Assembly (NCBI RefSeq): GCF_040409795.1
Contig: NZ_CP099571.1
Coordinates: forward strand, 1-64,000
Length of the DNA stretch: 64,000 nucleotides
Direction: 5' to 3'
Origin: Polynucleobacter sp. MWH-UH19D
GTDB taxonomy: Bacteria > Pseudomonadota > Gammaproteobacteria > Burkholderiales > Burkholderiaceae
In this document: positions 32,427 to 44,579 of the stretch, in pieces
Layout of the letters: each line of letters begins with the position of its first letter
Position numbering within the stretch: position 1 is the first letter of the stretch
Translations under genes and position numbers: made by a program
Notes under the pieces: model-generated
The model's input: the letters and a program-made list of their open reading frames with translations, nothing else
Told to the model about the DNA's origin: nothing
The model's database searches: none

Positions 32427-32444
32427 ATATTGCGCGGTGTTGTG

Positions 32445-32798
32445 ATGTTTCAAAAATATGCGCGAGTAAAAATAGTTTTTATTTTTACAGCGCTTTTTTT
32501 CTTTGCGACAAAAGCGCATAGCAATAGCGATGACCAAAAAGCTTTTACGCTTGCAAAACAAAATGCTTGTTTAGGGTGTCATGCAGTTGATAAAAAAATT
32601 GTTGGTCCAAGCTTTCAATCTGTAGCTAAAAAATATCAGCATGATCAAAATGCGCCTACATTTTTAAAAAATAAAATTGCCAAAGGCGGTTCAGGTTCTT
32701 GGGGTGTAGTACCCATGCCTGCAAATACAAAATTAAGCGATGCTGATTTGTCGTTGATGGTGGGCTGGATTTTGCGTGGCGCACCTAAGCAAAATTAA
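32445..32798 (+). CDS. Small periplasmic class I cytochrome c
   Basis: From ATG 32445 the product has 117 residues: a signal peptide (MFQKYARVKIVFIFTALFFF, cleavage near KAHS), the haem motif NACLGCHAVDKKIVGPSF and the axial methionine in WGVVPMPANTKL. This is the c551/c552 layout of a soluble monohaem electron carrier. An in-frame TTG at 32430 is an alternative start. The gene follows dolP by 18 nt and converges on the GNAT gene after 10 nt with no obvious hairpin. Confidence 0.9.
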   Translation: MFQKYARVKIVFIFTALFFFATKAHSNSDDQKAFTLAKQNACLGCHAVDKKIVGPSFQSVAKKYQHDQNAPTFLKNKIAKGGSGSWGVVPMPANTKLSDADLSLMVGWILRGAPKQN

Positions 32799-32808
32799 AA
32801 ATTTCTAG

Positions 32809-33465
32809 TTAACGTGCGTGTTTTGGTTTTCCTAAAAACCACCACCATGCTTGATTAGCAAGTTTTAAATTTTCTTTTAATGCGTAATCAAAATCTGCCC
32901 ATTGTTCATTTGCGGCTTCTTCAACAATCGTGCTTGGATTAGCTGGCGGCAGTGTGAGGTAAGCATCGGCATCGCCGTATGCATACTCAACTTTCATGCC
33001 GGCTTTTTGAGCTAAATGCATCATGGCTTTATTGTTTGCAAGACAGTGAACGTAAAGCGTTTGAATATTGCTATTGCGTGAGTGCACTGCAGAGCGATTC
33101 AGTAGTGCAGTGCCAAGTCCTTGCGCCCTGCCCTCTGGCAATACAGATACGCCAAATTCAGCGGCACGAGCTTGTCCTTTTGTCTTGGGAAGGAATGCCA
33201 AATGAGCCATACCGATTAGTTGAAGATCAGCATCAAATACGCCAAAAACAGCATCTTGGTTGAAATCTAAATGCTCTACATAGTGATGAATAACTTCATC
33301 TGGGGTTTGCGTGCCAAAACGCAGGCGACGATCTTCGTCGCCAAGCTTGAGAAGATGGCTGAGGATTGCATCCCTGTGGCCCGCATGAAGTTCGCGCACA
33401 GGAACTACCTGCCCTACCAAGAAAGGGCTAGAAGGTGAGTGATTGTTCGCTAATTTATTGTGCAT
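32809..33465 (-). CDS. GNAT family N-acetyltransferase
   Basis: The 218-residue protein has the GNAT acetyl-CoA motif region GVSVLPEGRAQGLGTALLNRSAVHSR around residues 105-130, followed by LYVHCLANNKAMMHLAQKAGMKVEY, typical of acetyltransferases acting on small molecules or protein N-termini. The N-terminal part (DAILSHLLKLGDEDRRLRFG) resembles a group of uncharacterised proteobacterial GNAT proteins. Substrate is unknown. Its promoter must be in the 33466-33700 region, divergent from the rRNA operon. Confidence 0.88.
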   Translation of the reverse strand: MHNKLANNHSPSSPFLVGQVVPVRELHAGHRDAILSHLLKLGDEDRRLRFGTQTPDEVIHHYVEHLDFNQDAVFGVFDADLQLIGMAHLAFLPKTKGQARAAEFGVSVLPEGRAQGLGTALLNRSAVHSRNSNIQTLYVHCLANNKAMMHLAQKAGMKVEYAYGDADAYLTLPPANPSTIVEEAANEQWADFDYALKENLKLANQAWWWFLGKPKHAR

Positions 33466-33706
33466 AGCAACATATTAGCACTAATTATGAAAAATTACAG
33501 GGTTTTCCCTTAGCGTGTGGCTTATACGCAAATACACCTTGATGAGCAGATTTGCAGGAGTTCAAAGCCTCAAAAACGGGCTCAAAATAGAAAAAATTTA
33601 AAAAAAGATTAAAATTTTTTGCATCTTTATCTATATGATTTCATTGATTTTTTTTCAACAGTCAGAAAAATCTTCGCCTTTTTTAGGAAAAAGAGTGCAA
33701 AAGGTG

Positions 33707-33735
33707 TTGACAACCCTATTCGGGTATGTCATAGT
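33707..33735 (+). promoter_or_regulatory. rrn core promoter
   Basis: TTGACA, 17 nt, CATAGT; the expected start of transcription near 33742 is followed by pyrimidine-rich sequence. Upstream A/T tracts should increase activity. Confidence 0.72.
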
Positions 33736-33788
33736 CTCGCTTCTTCGCTGAATGTTTTTTTAAACGATTCAGCCCTCTTTAAAAATTA

Positions 33789-33824
33789 GTCAACCGATAA
33801 TTGTGGGTACTAAGTGAAAGCATC
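33789..33824 (+). other. Left arm of the 16S processing stem
   Basis: This leader segment is largely complementary to 35481-35516 just after 16S (GTCAACCGATAA against TTATCGGTTGAC, plus GTGGG and GCATC blocks). The long duplex enclosing 16S is the expected RNase III substrate. Confidence 0.8.
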
Positions 33825-33937
33825 CAGTCCTTCGGGACAGATGTAAATAAATAGTACTCATAGACAGTAAAGATTTGGTTTTTTTACCAAGTCGATTTCT
33901 TGAATGAGTGCGACGATCCGCAAGGATCACAGGAATT

Positions 33938-35473
<1,536 letters not shown>

Positions 35474-35529
35474 GAGAAAAGATGCTGAAGCTATAGTGCC
35501 CACACTTATCGGTTGACAATAATAGCCAC

Positions 35530-35606
35530 GGGTCTGTAGCTCAGCTGGTTAGAGCACTGTGTTGATAACGCAGGGGTCGTAGGTTCAAGTCCTACCAGAC
35601 CCACCA
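35530..35606 (+). tRNA. tRNA-Ile (anticodon GAT)
   Basis: A 77-nt cloverleaf in the 16S-23S spacer: acceptor GGGTCTG with CAGACCC, anticodon loop TTGATAA, T-loop TTCAAGT, encoded CCA. Confidence 0.98.
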
Positions 35607-35636
35607 ATCAGTAGTGATATGGTCTTAGTGGACGTT

Positions 35637-35712
35637 GGGGGATTAGCTCAGCTGGGAGAGCACCTGCTTTGCAAGCAGGGGGTCGTCGGTTCGATCCCGT
35701 CATCCTCCACCA
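35637..35712 (+). tRNA. tRNA-Ala (anticodon TGC)
   Basis: A 76-nt cloverleaf: acceptor GGGGGAT with ATCCTCC (one G-T pair), anticodon loop TTTGCAA, T-loop TTCGATC, encoded CCA. Standard partner of tRNA-Ile in rrn spacers. Confidence 0.98.
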
Positions 35713-35980
35713 ACTCTTAAATGTCAAAACTAAGCGATTAGTAAATTGTTTAGTTTTGCCATTTATGGCTGTTCTTTAAAAATTTGAGTAAGCAAAGTGT
35801 CAAGCGTATCTTTGAGAGTGCGTTTGACAATGTAATAAGGGTAAAGATTGAATCATCAATCAGTAATATCAAACGAGTTTTACAAAGTTCTTAACAAGTA
35901 CTTACAGTTTGGATTACGGCAAACATGTCAGAAGTAGAAGTAAAACCTGTAACAGGTACTAGCAATGGTGCTCGTTATAG
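35713..35980 (+). other. tRNA-Ala to 23S spacer with boxA and 23S processing arm
   Basis: TGTTCTTTAAAAATT at 35770-35784 is a boxA antitermination element. The end of the spacer (35961-35980, running into 23S) pairs with 38844-38870 after 23S, and GGCAAACAT in the middle pairs with ATGTTTGCC downstream, forming the 23S RNase III stem. No gene is present. Confidence 0.75.
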
Positions 35981-38853
<2,873 letters not shown>

Positions 38854-38955
38854 TAACCAGCACTATTGTGTTGGATGTTTGCCAGATTTAATCTGCATCC
38901 TTAATACATGCTTACTCAAATAGAGTTGTTGATTTATCAGCAACTCAACCCTCTA

Positions 38956-39071
38956 CGCCCGGTGACCATAGCGAATTGGAACCACTCCTTCCCATCCCGA
39001 ACAGGACAGTGAAACGATTCTACGCCGATGATAGTGCGGATTACCCGTGTGAAAGTAGGTAACTGCCGGGC
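38956..39071 (+). rRNA. rrf: 5S ribosomal RNA
   Basis: About 116 nt with the terminal stem CGCCCGG/CCGGGC and the conserved CCATCCCGAACAGGACAGTG segment. It follows 23S by about 100 nt and precedes the operon terminator. Confidence 0.96.
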
Positions 39072-39080
39072 ACCAATGCG

Positions 39081-39112
39081 ACGCCCAGACCCATTTAGGT
39101 CTGGGCGTTTTT
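39081..39112 (+). terminator. rRNA operon terminator
   Basis: An 11-bp perfect stem ACGCCCAGACC/GGTCTGGGCGT with a 6-nt loop, followed by five T residues, lies 10 nt after 5S. Confidence 0.93.
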
Positions 39113-39135
39113 ACTTGTGCAAAGCGCTAGAGAGA

Positions 39136-39164
39136 TTGACAGAAACTCCATTTGGAGTCAGAAT
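39136..39164 (+). promoter_or_regulatory. Predicted promoter of the tRNA-tuf-secE-nusG region
   Basis: TTGACA (39136-39141), 17-nt spacer and CAGAAT (39159-39164). The spacer contains the inverted repeat ACTCCA-TT-TGGAGT (39145-39158). Transcription would start about 5 nt before mature tRNA-Tyr. Confidence 0.68.
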
Positions 39165-39175
39165 GTTGGGTTCGC

Positions 39176-39260
39176 GGAGGGGTGTCCGAGCGGCTAAAGG
39201 AGGCAGACTGTAAATCTGTTGGCTACGCCTACGTAGGTTCGAATCCTACCCCCTCCACCA
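39176..39260 (+). tRNA. tRNA-Tyr (anticodon GTA)
   Basis: An 85-nt tRNA with a long variable arm: acceptor GGAGGGG with CCCCTCC, anticodon loop CTGTAAA, T-loop TTCGAAT, encoded CCA. Confidence 0.98.
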
Positions 39261-39265
39261 GATGT

Positions 39266-39339
39266 GCGGGATTAGTTTAATGGTAAAACAGCAGATTTCC
39301 AATCTTCGGTCAAGAGTTCGATTCTCTTATCCCGCTCCA
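39266..39339 (+). tRNA. tRNA-Gly (anticodon TCC)
   Basis: A 74-nt tRNA: acceptor GCGGGAT with ATCCCGC, anticodon loop TTTCCAA, T-loop TTCGATT, discriminator T and encoded CCA. Confidence 0.97.
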
Positions 39340-39360
39340 GTTTTTGTAGCAAATAGAAAG

Positions 39361-39435
<75 letters not shown>

Positions 39436-39488
39436 GGCTTAGTTTTATTAATTATGTATTTCGTGTTTTGGTTTTTAAGAGTTAACTA

Positions 39489-40698
39489 AAGGCAGACAAA
39501 AATGGCAAAAGAAAAATTCGAGCGGACAAAACCGCACGTAAACGTAGGCACCATCGGTCACGTTGACCACGGTAAAACTACTTTGACAGCAGCAATTGCA
39601 ACCGTGCTCTCAAAAGCATTCGGTGGCGAAGCAAAAGCATACGATCAGATCGATGCGGCTCCAGAAGAAAAAGCCCGCGGTATTACGATTAACACCGCAC
39701 ACGTTGAATACGAAACTGCTGGTCGTCACTATGCACACGTTGACTGCCCAGGACACGCTGACTACGTCAAAAACATGATTACTGGTGCTGCGCAGATGGA
39801 CGGCGCAATTTTGGTTTGCTCTGCTGCAGACGGCCCAATGCCACAAACTCGTGAGCACATCCTCTTGGCACGTCAGGTTGGCGTTCCATACATCGTTGTT
39901 TTCTTGAACAAGTGCGACATGGTTGACGATGCTGAACTCTTAGAGCTCGTTGAAATGGAAGTGCGTGAACTGCTCTCTAAATATGACTTCCCAGGTGACG
40001 ATACTCCGATCATCCGTGGTTCTGCCAAGATGGCATTAGAGGGTGACGAAGGCCCATTGGGTAAAGAAGCCATCATGAAATTGGCTGAAGCACTCGATAC
40101 TTACATCCCAACTCCAGAGCGTGCTGTTGATGGCTCATTCTTGATGCCAGTAGAAGACGTGTTCTCTATCTCTGGTCGCGGTACTGTAGTAACTGGCCGT
40201 ATTGAGCGCGGCATCATCAAGGTTGGTGAAGAGATTGAAATCGTTGGTATCAAGCCAACTCTCAAGACCACTTGTACTGGTGTTGAAATGTTCCGTAAAT
40301 TGCTCGACCAAGGTCAAGCAGGCGATAACGTCGGTATCTTGTTACGTGGCACAAAACGTGAAGAAGTTGAGCGTGGCCAAGTATTGGCTAAGCCTGGTTC
40401 TATCACTCCACACACTCACTTTACTGCTGAGGTTTACATCTTGGGTAAAGATGAAGGTGGTCGTCATACTCCATTCTTTAACAACTATCGTCCACAGTTC
40501 TACTTCCGTACAACGGACGTAACTGGTTCAATCGAGTTGCCAAAAGATAAAGAGATGGTGATGCCTGGTGATAACGTCACCATCACCGTCAAACTCATCG
40601 CGCCAATCGCGATGGAAGAAGGTTTACGTTTTGCGATCCGTGAAGGTGGCCGTACTGTTGGCGCCGGTGTGGTTGCAAAGATTTTGGCTTAAGAAGTA
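39489..40698 (+). repeat. tuf direct repeat, copy 1
   Basis: About 1,210 bp that match 56311-57520. The match begins 13 nt before the ATG (AAGGCAGACAAAA) and stops just after TTAAGAAGTA; sequence beyond each end differs. Confidence 0.93.
39502..40692 (+). CDS. tuf: Elongation factor Tu (copy 1)
   Basis: EF-Tu delivers aminoacyl-tRNA to the ribosome as a GTPase. It has 396 residues with GTP-binding motifs GHVDHGKTT (residues 19-27), DCPGHADY (81-88) and NKCD (136-139). Copy 2 at 56324 encodes the same protein. The repeat unit, including 13 nt upstream and 6 nt after the stop codon, spans 39489-40698 and appears identical in DNA. It follows tRNA-Thr and precedes tRNA-Trp. Codon usage is strongly biased, as expected for a very abundant protein. 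Confidence 0.99.
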   Translation: MAKEKFERTKPHVNVGTIGHVDHGKTTLTAAIATVLSKAFGGEAKAYDQIDAAPEEKARGITINTAHVEYETAGRHYAHVDCPGHADYVKNMITGAAQMDGAILVCSAADGPMPQTREHILLARQVGVPYIVVFLNKCDMVDDAELLELVEMEVRELLSKYDFPGDDTPIIRGSAKMALEGDEGPLGKEAIMKLAEALDTYIPTPERAVDGSFLMPVEDVFSISGRGTVVTGRIERGIIKVGEEIEIVGIKPTLKTTCTGVEMFRKLLDQGQAGDNVGILLRGTKREEVERGQVLAKPGSITPHTHFTAEVYILGKDEGGRHTPFFNNYRPQFYFRTTDVTGSIELPKDKEMVMPGDNVTITVKLIAPIAMEEGLRFAIREGGRTVGAGVVAKILA

Positions 40699-40709
40699 TT
40701 TAGAAATAA

Positions 40710-40785
40710 AGGGGTGTAGCTCAATTGGCAGAGCGTTGGTCTCCAAAACCAAAGGTTGGGGGTTCGATGCCCTCCGCCCCTGCCA
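40710..40785 (+). tRNA. tRNA-Trp (anticodon CCA)
   Basis: A 76-nt tRNA: acceptor AGGGGTG with CGCCCCT, anticodon loop CTCCAAA, T-loop TTCGATG, encoded CCA. It lies between tuf and secE. Confidence 0.98.
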
Positions 40786-40805
40786 CGATTTGAACTGAAA
40801 GCAAT

Positions 40806-41183
40806 ATGTCTCAACAAACTGCAAGTCATTCTGAAGAAAAAAGCAGCTGGGTCTCAGGCCTCGCTGCTTTAATCGTCGTTGCTGCGTTAGTGCTGTACTA
40901 CACGCTCATCGATCAATCTTTATTGGTGCGCTTGGGGGTATTGTTTGGCGGCATTGCAGCTGCAGTAATAATTGTGGCGATTTCTCCGGATGGGCGTCGT
41001 TTTATCGTCTATGCAAAAGATTCTTGGTATGAAGTAAAAAAGGTTGTTTGGCCAACTCGTAAAGAGACCACCCAAATGACTCTAGTCGTATTTGGCTTTG
41101 TTCTGATCATGTCCTTGTTTTTGTGGATTGCAGACAAATTAATTGAATGGCTAGTTTTTTCAGTCCTCTTGGGCTGGAAGTGA
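40806..41183 (+). CDS. secE: Preprotein translocase subunit SecE
   Basis: SecE stabilises SecY in the inner-membrane protein channel. The 125-residue protein has three hydrophobic segments like the E. coli form, and the conserved cytoplasmic motif EVKKVVWPTRKETTQMTLVV before the last one. It starts 20 nt after tRNA-Trp, so the tRNA must be cut from the same transcript. nusG follows after 9 nt. Confidence 0.97.
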   Translation: MSQQTASHSEEKSSWVSGLAALIVVAALVLYYTLIDQSLLVRLGVLFGGIAAAVIIVAISPDGRRFIVYAKDSWYEVKKVVWPTRKETTQMTLVVFGFVLIMSLFLWIADKLIEWLVFSVLLGWK

Positions 41184-41192
41184 GTAAGCAAA

Positions 41193-41765
41193 ATGACTGA
41201 TTCAGAAGTAGTCGCAAATTCTCAAGCCGCTGGTAATAAGCGTTGGTATGTAATCCATGCCTACTCCGGCATGGAAAAGAGCGTTAAAAAAGGCCTTGAG
41301 GAGCGTATCGCTCGTTCAGGTATGCCTGAGAAATTTGGCCGTATTTTGGTTCCATCGGAAGAGGTGGTTGAGGTGAAGTCTGGCTCTAAGTCTGTTACAG
41401 AGCGCCGTTTCTTCCCTGGCTATGTCTTGATTGAGATGGAAATGACCGACGAAAGCTGGCATTTGGTGAAAAATACCCCAAAAGTGACCGGTTTCGTGGG
41501 TGGCGTACGTAACCGCCCAAGCCCGATTTCAAACGCAGAAGTCACCAAAATCATGGATCAGATGCAAGCTGGGGTTGATAAACCTAAGCCCAAGACTCTA
41601 TTTGAAGTGGGTGAGATGGTTCGCGTCAAAGAAGGTCCGTTTACCGACTTTAATGGCAACGTTGAGGAAGTGAACTATGAGAAGTCAAGATTGCGCGTTT
41701 CTGTTACAATTTTCGGTCGCGGCACCCCAGTTGAACTGGAGTTTGGCCAAGTAGAAAAGATGTAA
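41193..41765 (+). CDS. nusG: Transcription termination/antitermination factor NusG
   Basis: NusG binds RNA polymerase and links it to Rho or to the ribosome. It has 190 residues: NGN domain beginning [23 protein letters not shown], then [12 protein letters not shown], and the C-terminal KOW domain with [21 protein letters not shown]. It ends 174 nt before rplK; the gap starts with an A/T hairpin. Confidence 0.98.
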   Translation: MTDSEVVANSQAAGNKRWYVIHAYSGMEKSVKKGLEERIARSGMPEKFGRILVPSEEVVEVKSGSKSVTERRFFPGYVLIEMEMTDESWHLVKNTPKVTGFVGGVRNRPSPISNAEVTKIMDQMQAGVDKPKPKTLFEVGEMVRVKEGPFTDFNGNVEEVNYEKSRLRVSVTIFGRGTPVELEFGQVEKM

Positions 41766-41788
41766 AAACAAGGACTTAGTCTTGTTTT
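41765..41788 (+). terminator. Terminator-like hairpin after nusG
   Basis: A perfect 8-bp stem AAAACAAG/CTTGTTTT with an 8-nt loop lies 2 nt past the nusG stop. It is weak because the stem is AT-rich and the T run is short, so partial read-through into rplK is likely. Confidence 0.5.
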
Positions 41789-41939
41789 GCAGTGCAGCAA
41801 AGTAGTAAAAGTCGTTTTAAGTGGTTATTTAGTTTTAGTAATTAACCGAGGAGCTGAGCTAGAAAGCCAAAAACTAGCAAAGCGTTAACTCAACGGCGGT
41901 CTTTCCTAATGAGGTTAGGCGCGCTTTAAGGAGCAACAC

Positions 41940-42371
41940 ATGGCAAAGAAGATTGTTGGCTTTATTAAGCTGCAGATTCCTGCAGGTAAAGCAAACCCAT
42001 CACCACCCGTAGGTCCAGCATTGGGTCAACGCGGCCTCAACATTATGGAATTCTGTAAGGCGTTTAATGCTCAAACTCAGAGCATGGAACCTGGCTTGCC
42101 AATTCCAGTCGTGATTACAGCGTTCGCTGACAAGAGCTTCACATTCATCATGAAGACTCCTCCAGCAACCATCATGATTAAGAAGGCTGCAAAGATCGAA
42201 AAAGGATCACCACGTCCTCATACCGATAAGGTAGGAAAAATTACTCGTGCTCAAGCGGAAGAAATCGCTAAAGCAAAAATGCCAGATTTGACAGCGGCTG
42301 ATATGGATGCAGCAGTTCGCACAATCGCTGGTAGCGCCCGTTCCATGGGCATCACTGTGGAAGGAGTCTAA
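41940..42371 (+). CDS. rplK: 50S ribosomal protein L11
   Basis: L11 forms the GTPase-associated centre with 23S rRNA and is needed for RelA activation. The 143-residue protein contains [34 protein letters not shown] and the C-terminal rRNA-binding [14 protein letters not shown] segment ([12 protein letters not shown]). AAGGAG at 41928-41933 precedes the ATG. It is followed by rplA after 2 nt. Confidence 0.99.
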   Translation: MAKKIVGFIKLQIPAGKANPSPPVGPALGQRGLNIMEFCKAFNAQTQSMEPGLPIPVVITAFADKSFTFIMKTPPATIMIKKAAKIEKGSPRPHTDKVGKITRAQAEEIAKAKMPDLTAADMDAAVRTIAGSARSMGITVEGV

Positions 42372-42373
42372 TC

Positions 42374-43075
42374 ATGACTAAATTATCTAAGCGCGTAAAA
42401 GCAATTCAGTCCAAAGTAGATCGCAACAAGTTTTACCCATTGGAAGATGCATTGAATCTTGTTAAAGAGTGTGCAACTGCTAAGTTTGATGAGTCTATCG
42501 ACGTTGCTGTTCAGTTGGGCATTGATGCCAAGAAATCTGACCAAGTTGTGCGCGGGGCGGTTGTGCTCCCAGCTGGTACAGGTAAGCACGTTCGTGTTGC
42601 TGTTTTTGCACAAGGCGAGAAGGCTGAACAAGCTAAAGCTGCTGGCGCAGAAATCGTTGGCATGGAAGATTTGGCTGAACAAATTAAAGGCGGCAAAATT
42701 GACTTTGATGTATTGATCGCATCTCCAGACACAATGAAAATTGTTGGTACTTTAGGTCAAGTGTTGGGCCCACGTGGTTTGATGCCAAATCCAAAAGTAG
42801 GAACAGTGACACCTGACGTAGCAACTGCAGTGAAAAATGCAAAAGCTGGTCAAGTACAGTTCCGTGTCGACAAAGCCGGTATCGTGCATGCAAGCATTGG
42901 CCGTCGTTCATTCGAGCCAGCTGCATTGAAATCTAATTTGCTCGCATTGCTTGAGGCTTTGAATAAAGCAAAACCTCCTGCATCTAAGGGAGTTTATTTA
43001 AAGAAGGTTGCCGTAAGCAGCACTATGGGTGCTGGCGTACGTGTTGACCAAGCATCGTTACAGGTTGCTGCTTAA
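42374..43075 (+). CDS. rplA: 50S ribosomal protein L1
   Basis: L1 forms the mobile stalk near the E site and represses its own operon in other bacteria by binding the mRNA. It has 233 residues, with family motifs [38 protein letters not shown] and [19 protein letters not shown]-type sequence at the rplK end serves as ribosome-binding site. A 236-nt leader separates it from rplJ. Confidence 0.99.
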   Translation: MTKLSKRVKAIQSKVDRNKFYPLEDALNLVKECATAKFDESIDVAVQLGIDAKKSDQVVRGAVVLPAGTGKHVRVAVFAQGEKAEQAKAAGAEIVGMEDLAEQIKGGKIDFDVLIASPDTMKIVGTLGQVLGPRGLMPNPKVGTVTPDVATAVKNAKAGQVQFRVDKAGIVHASIGRRSFEPAALKSNLLALLEALNKAKPPASKGVYLKKVAVSSTMGAGVRVDQASLQVAA

Positions 43076-43095
43076 TAGCCTGTAACAAAAAAGAA

Positions 43096-43311
43096 CTTTG
43101 GGTCGACTCACATTTTTTGGATGAGAGTCGAACATCAAAGACCGTTGGTGAATTAGTTGCTAGCAAAGAGTTAATTCTTAATTGTTACGAAAGTAACGAC
43201 CAGCGCAGATGGCGACCCTGAAAAGATTTTCACAAGAATCTTTGTGAACAAATGATCAGACGCTGGTGTGTAACCCCAACTGGAAACAGTTGGTTTTTAT
43301 GGAGTTAAACC
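43096..43311 (+). ncRNA. rplJ mRNA leader (L10 leader-like)
   Basis: The gap before rplJ is rich in structure: a stem TCGACTC/GAGTCGA (43103-43109, 43125-43131), a GTTAC-GAAA-GTAAC hairpin (43184-43197), a domain closed by CCAGCG/CGCTGG (43200-43205, 43261-43266) that contains TTCACAA/TTGTGAA, and finally CCAACTG-GAAA-CAGTTGG followed by five Ts (43276-43298). Position and domain layout fit the L10-binding autoregulatory leader. The assignment is from position and hand-folded stems only. Confidence 0.65.
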
Positions 43312-43938
43312 GTGCCTTTGAATGTACAAGACAAAAAAGCGATTGTTGCTGATGTCGGCGCTCAATTGGCTGGAGCCCAAACTGTCGTTCTCGCTGAATA
43401 CCGCGGTATCCCAGTAGAAGAATTGACAAAGCTGCGTGCTAGTGCACGTGACCAAGGTGTATATCTTCGTGTTTTGAAGAACACATTGGCACGTCGTGCT
43501 ACACAAGGCACACAGTTTGAGCCTCTTGCTGATTCGATGGTTGGCCCCTTGATCTACGGCATTTCTGCTGATCCGATTGCCTCGGCAAAAGTATTGCAGA
43601 ACTTTGCTAAGACTCAAGATTTGCTAGTGATTAAAGCTGGCCTATACAACGGTAAGTTGTTGGACGTTGCAGGTGTTAAAGCCCTCGCGACAATTCCAAG
43701 CCGTGAAGAGTTGTTATCAACGTTGTTGGGTGTCATGAAGGCCCCAGTTTCTGCGATGGCTCGTGTATTGGGCGCAGTGGCTGCGCAAAAAGCAGCTGGA
43801 GCACCTGCTCCGGTAGCCGAAGCGGCAGCACCTGTAGAGGCGGCCCCAGTGGCAGAAGCTGTGCAAGCCGCAGAGCCTGCAGCTGAACCAGCAGCCCCAG
43901 AAGCTACAGCAACAAACGAAACCCCTGCCGCTGAATAA
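43312..43938 (+). CDS. rplJ: 50S ribosomal protein L10 with long Ala/Pro-rich tail
   Basis: L10 anchors the L7/L12 stalk. It starts at GTG 43312, with GGAG at 43301-43304. The 208-residue product is longer than the usual 165-175 because of a tail of about 40 residues rich in alanine, proline and glutamate after AAQKAAG. The core has [20 protein letters not shown] and [13 protein letters not shown]7/L12 (rplL) follows after 36 nt. Confidence 0.98.
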   Translation: MPLNVQDKKAIVADVGAQLAGAQTVVLAEYRGIPVEELTKLRASARDQGVYLRVLKNTLARRATQGTQFEPLADSMVGPLIYGISADPIASAKVLQNFAKTQDLLVIKAGLYNGKLLDVAGVKALATIPSREELLSTLLGVMKAPVSAMARVLGAVAAQKAAGAPAPVAEAAAPVEAAPVAEAVQAAEPAAEPAAPEATATNETPAAE

Positions 43939-43974
43939 GCGACAAATTAACTATTTAAGTATTAGGAGCTAAAA

Positions 43975-44352
43975 ATGGCGATTACTAAAGAAGAAATCAT
44001 TGAAGCAGTAGGTAGCATGTCCGTTATGGATTTGAACGACTTGGTTAAAGCGTTCGAAGAGAAATTTGGTGTTTCAGCTGCAGCGATGGCTGTTGCTGGT
44101 CCTGCAGGTGCTGGTGGTGGTGATGCTGGTGGTGCAGAGCAAACTGAATTCACAGTAAACCTCGTTGAAGCTGGCGCAAACAAAGTTTCAGTAATTAAAG
44201 CAGTTCGCGAAATTACTGGTCTCGGTTTGAAAGAAGCGAAAGATTTGGTTGACGGTGCACCGAAGCCAATCAAAGAAGGCGTTGACAAGAAGACTGCTGA
44301 AGAAGCCAAGAAGAAGCTTGAAGAAGCTGGCGCTAAGGCAGAACTCAAGTAA
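43975..44352 (+). CDS. rplL: 50S ribosomal protein L7/L12
   Basis: L7/L12 forms the flexible multimeric stalk that recruits translation GTPases. The 125-residue protein has the N-terminal dimer domain ([30 protein letters not shown]), a glycine/alanine hinge ([15 protein letters not shown]) and the C-terminal domain with [28 protein letters not shown] lies 6 nt upstream of the ATG. A hairpin region separates it from rpoB. Confidence 0.99.
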   Translation: MAITKEEIIEAVGSMSVMDLNDLVKAFEEKFGVSAAAMAVAGPAGAGGGDAGGAEQTEFTVNLVEAGANKVSVIKAVREITGLGLKEAKDLVDGAPKPIKEGVDKKTAEEAKKKLEEAGAKAELK

Positions 44353-44397
44353 TACAAACTCAGCTAGCGCCTCTCACAAAGGGGCGTTGGCCATGTT

Positions 44398-44451
44398 GGG
44401 TTTGACCTTTAGAGGTCAAACCCGATTTCATTTCTGATTGGAATCGGGTTT
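44398..44451 (+). terminator. rplL-rpoB attenuator region with two alternative hairpins
   Basis: Stem 1 is GGGTTTGACC/GGTCAAACCC (44398-44407 and 44414-44423, loop TTTAGA). Stem 2 is AAACCCGATT/AATCGGGTTT (44418-44427 and 44442-44451). They share 44418-44423, so they cannot form together. Neither is followed by a strong T run. Function as attenuator or RNA-processing site is inferred from the position known for E. coli. Confidence 0.55.
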
Positions 44452-44579
44452 GCCTTCTGATACGACTGCAGAATGCAAGTTTGGTCGGACACTAGATCCT
44501 AGCGATGTAGTGTTGTCCGCCAGTGATTGGTAGTGGCCAATCGCCAAATCTTTGTACAGTCGCTGAATTCGGAGATGAA

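Larger units (their letters stand above)
33466..33937 (+). promoter_or_regulatory. rRNA operon promoter and leader
   Basis: This 472-nt gene-free stretch is the rrn control region. A strongly AT-rich segment at about 33590-33660 resembles an UP element. The core promoter is TTGACA (33707-33712), 17-nt spacer and CATAGT (33730-33735), followed by a C-rich discriminator that fits stringent control. The transcribed leader has a boxA-like CTCTTTAAAA at 33775-33784 and a segment at 33789-33824 that pairs with the sequence downstream of 16S. Confidence 0.8.

Noticed and set aside
32217..32561. 114-codon minus-strand open frame across the dolP/cytochrome boundary
   Set aside because: It is antisense to two well-supported genes and shows no protein features beyond those of a shadow frame.
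44523..44579. Upstream extension of rpoB
   Set aside because: RpoB homologues begin at [10 protein letters not shown], and GGAG precedes that ATG at 44580.
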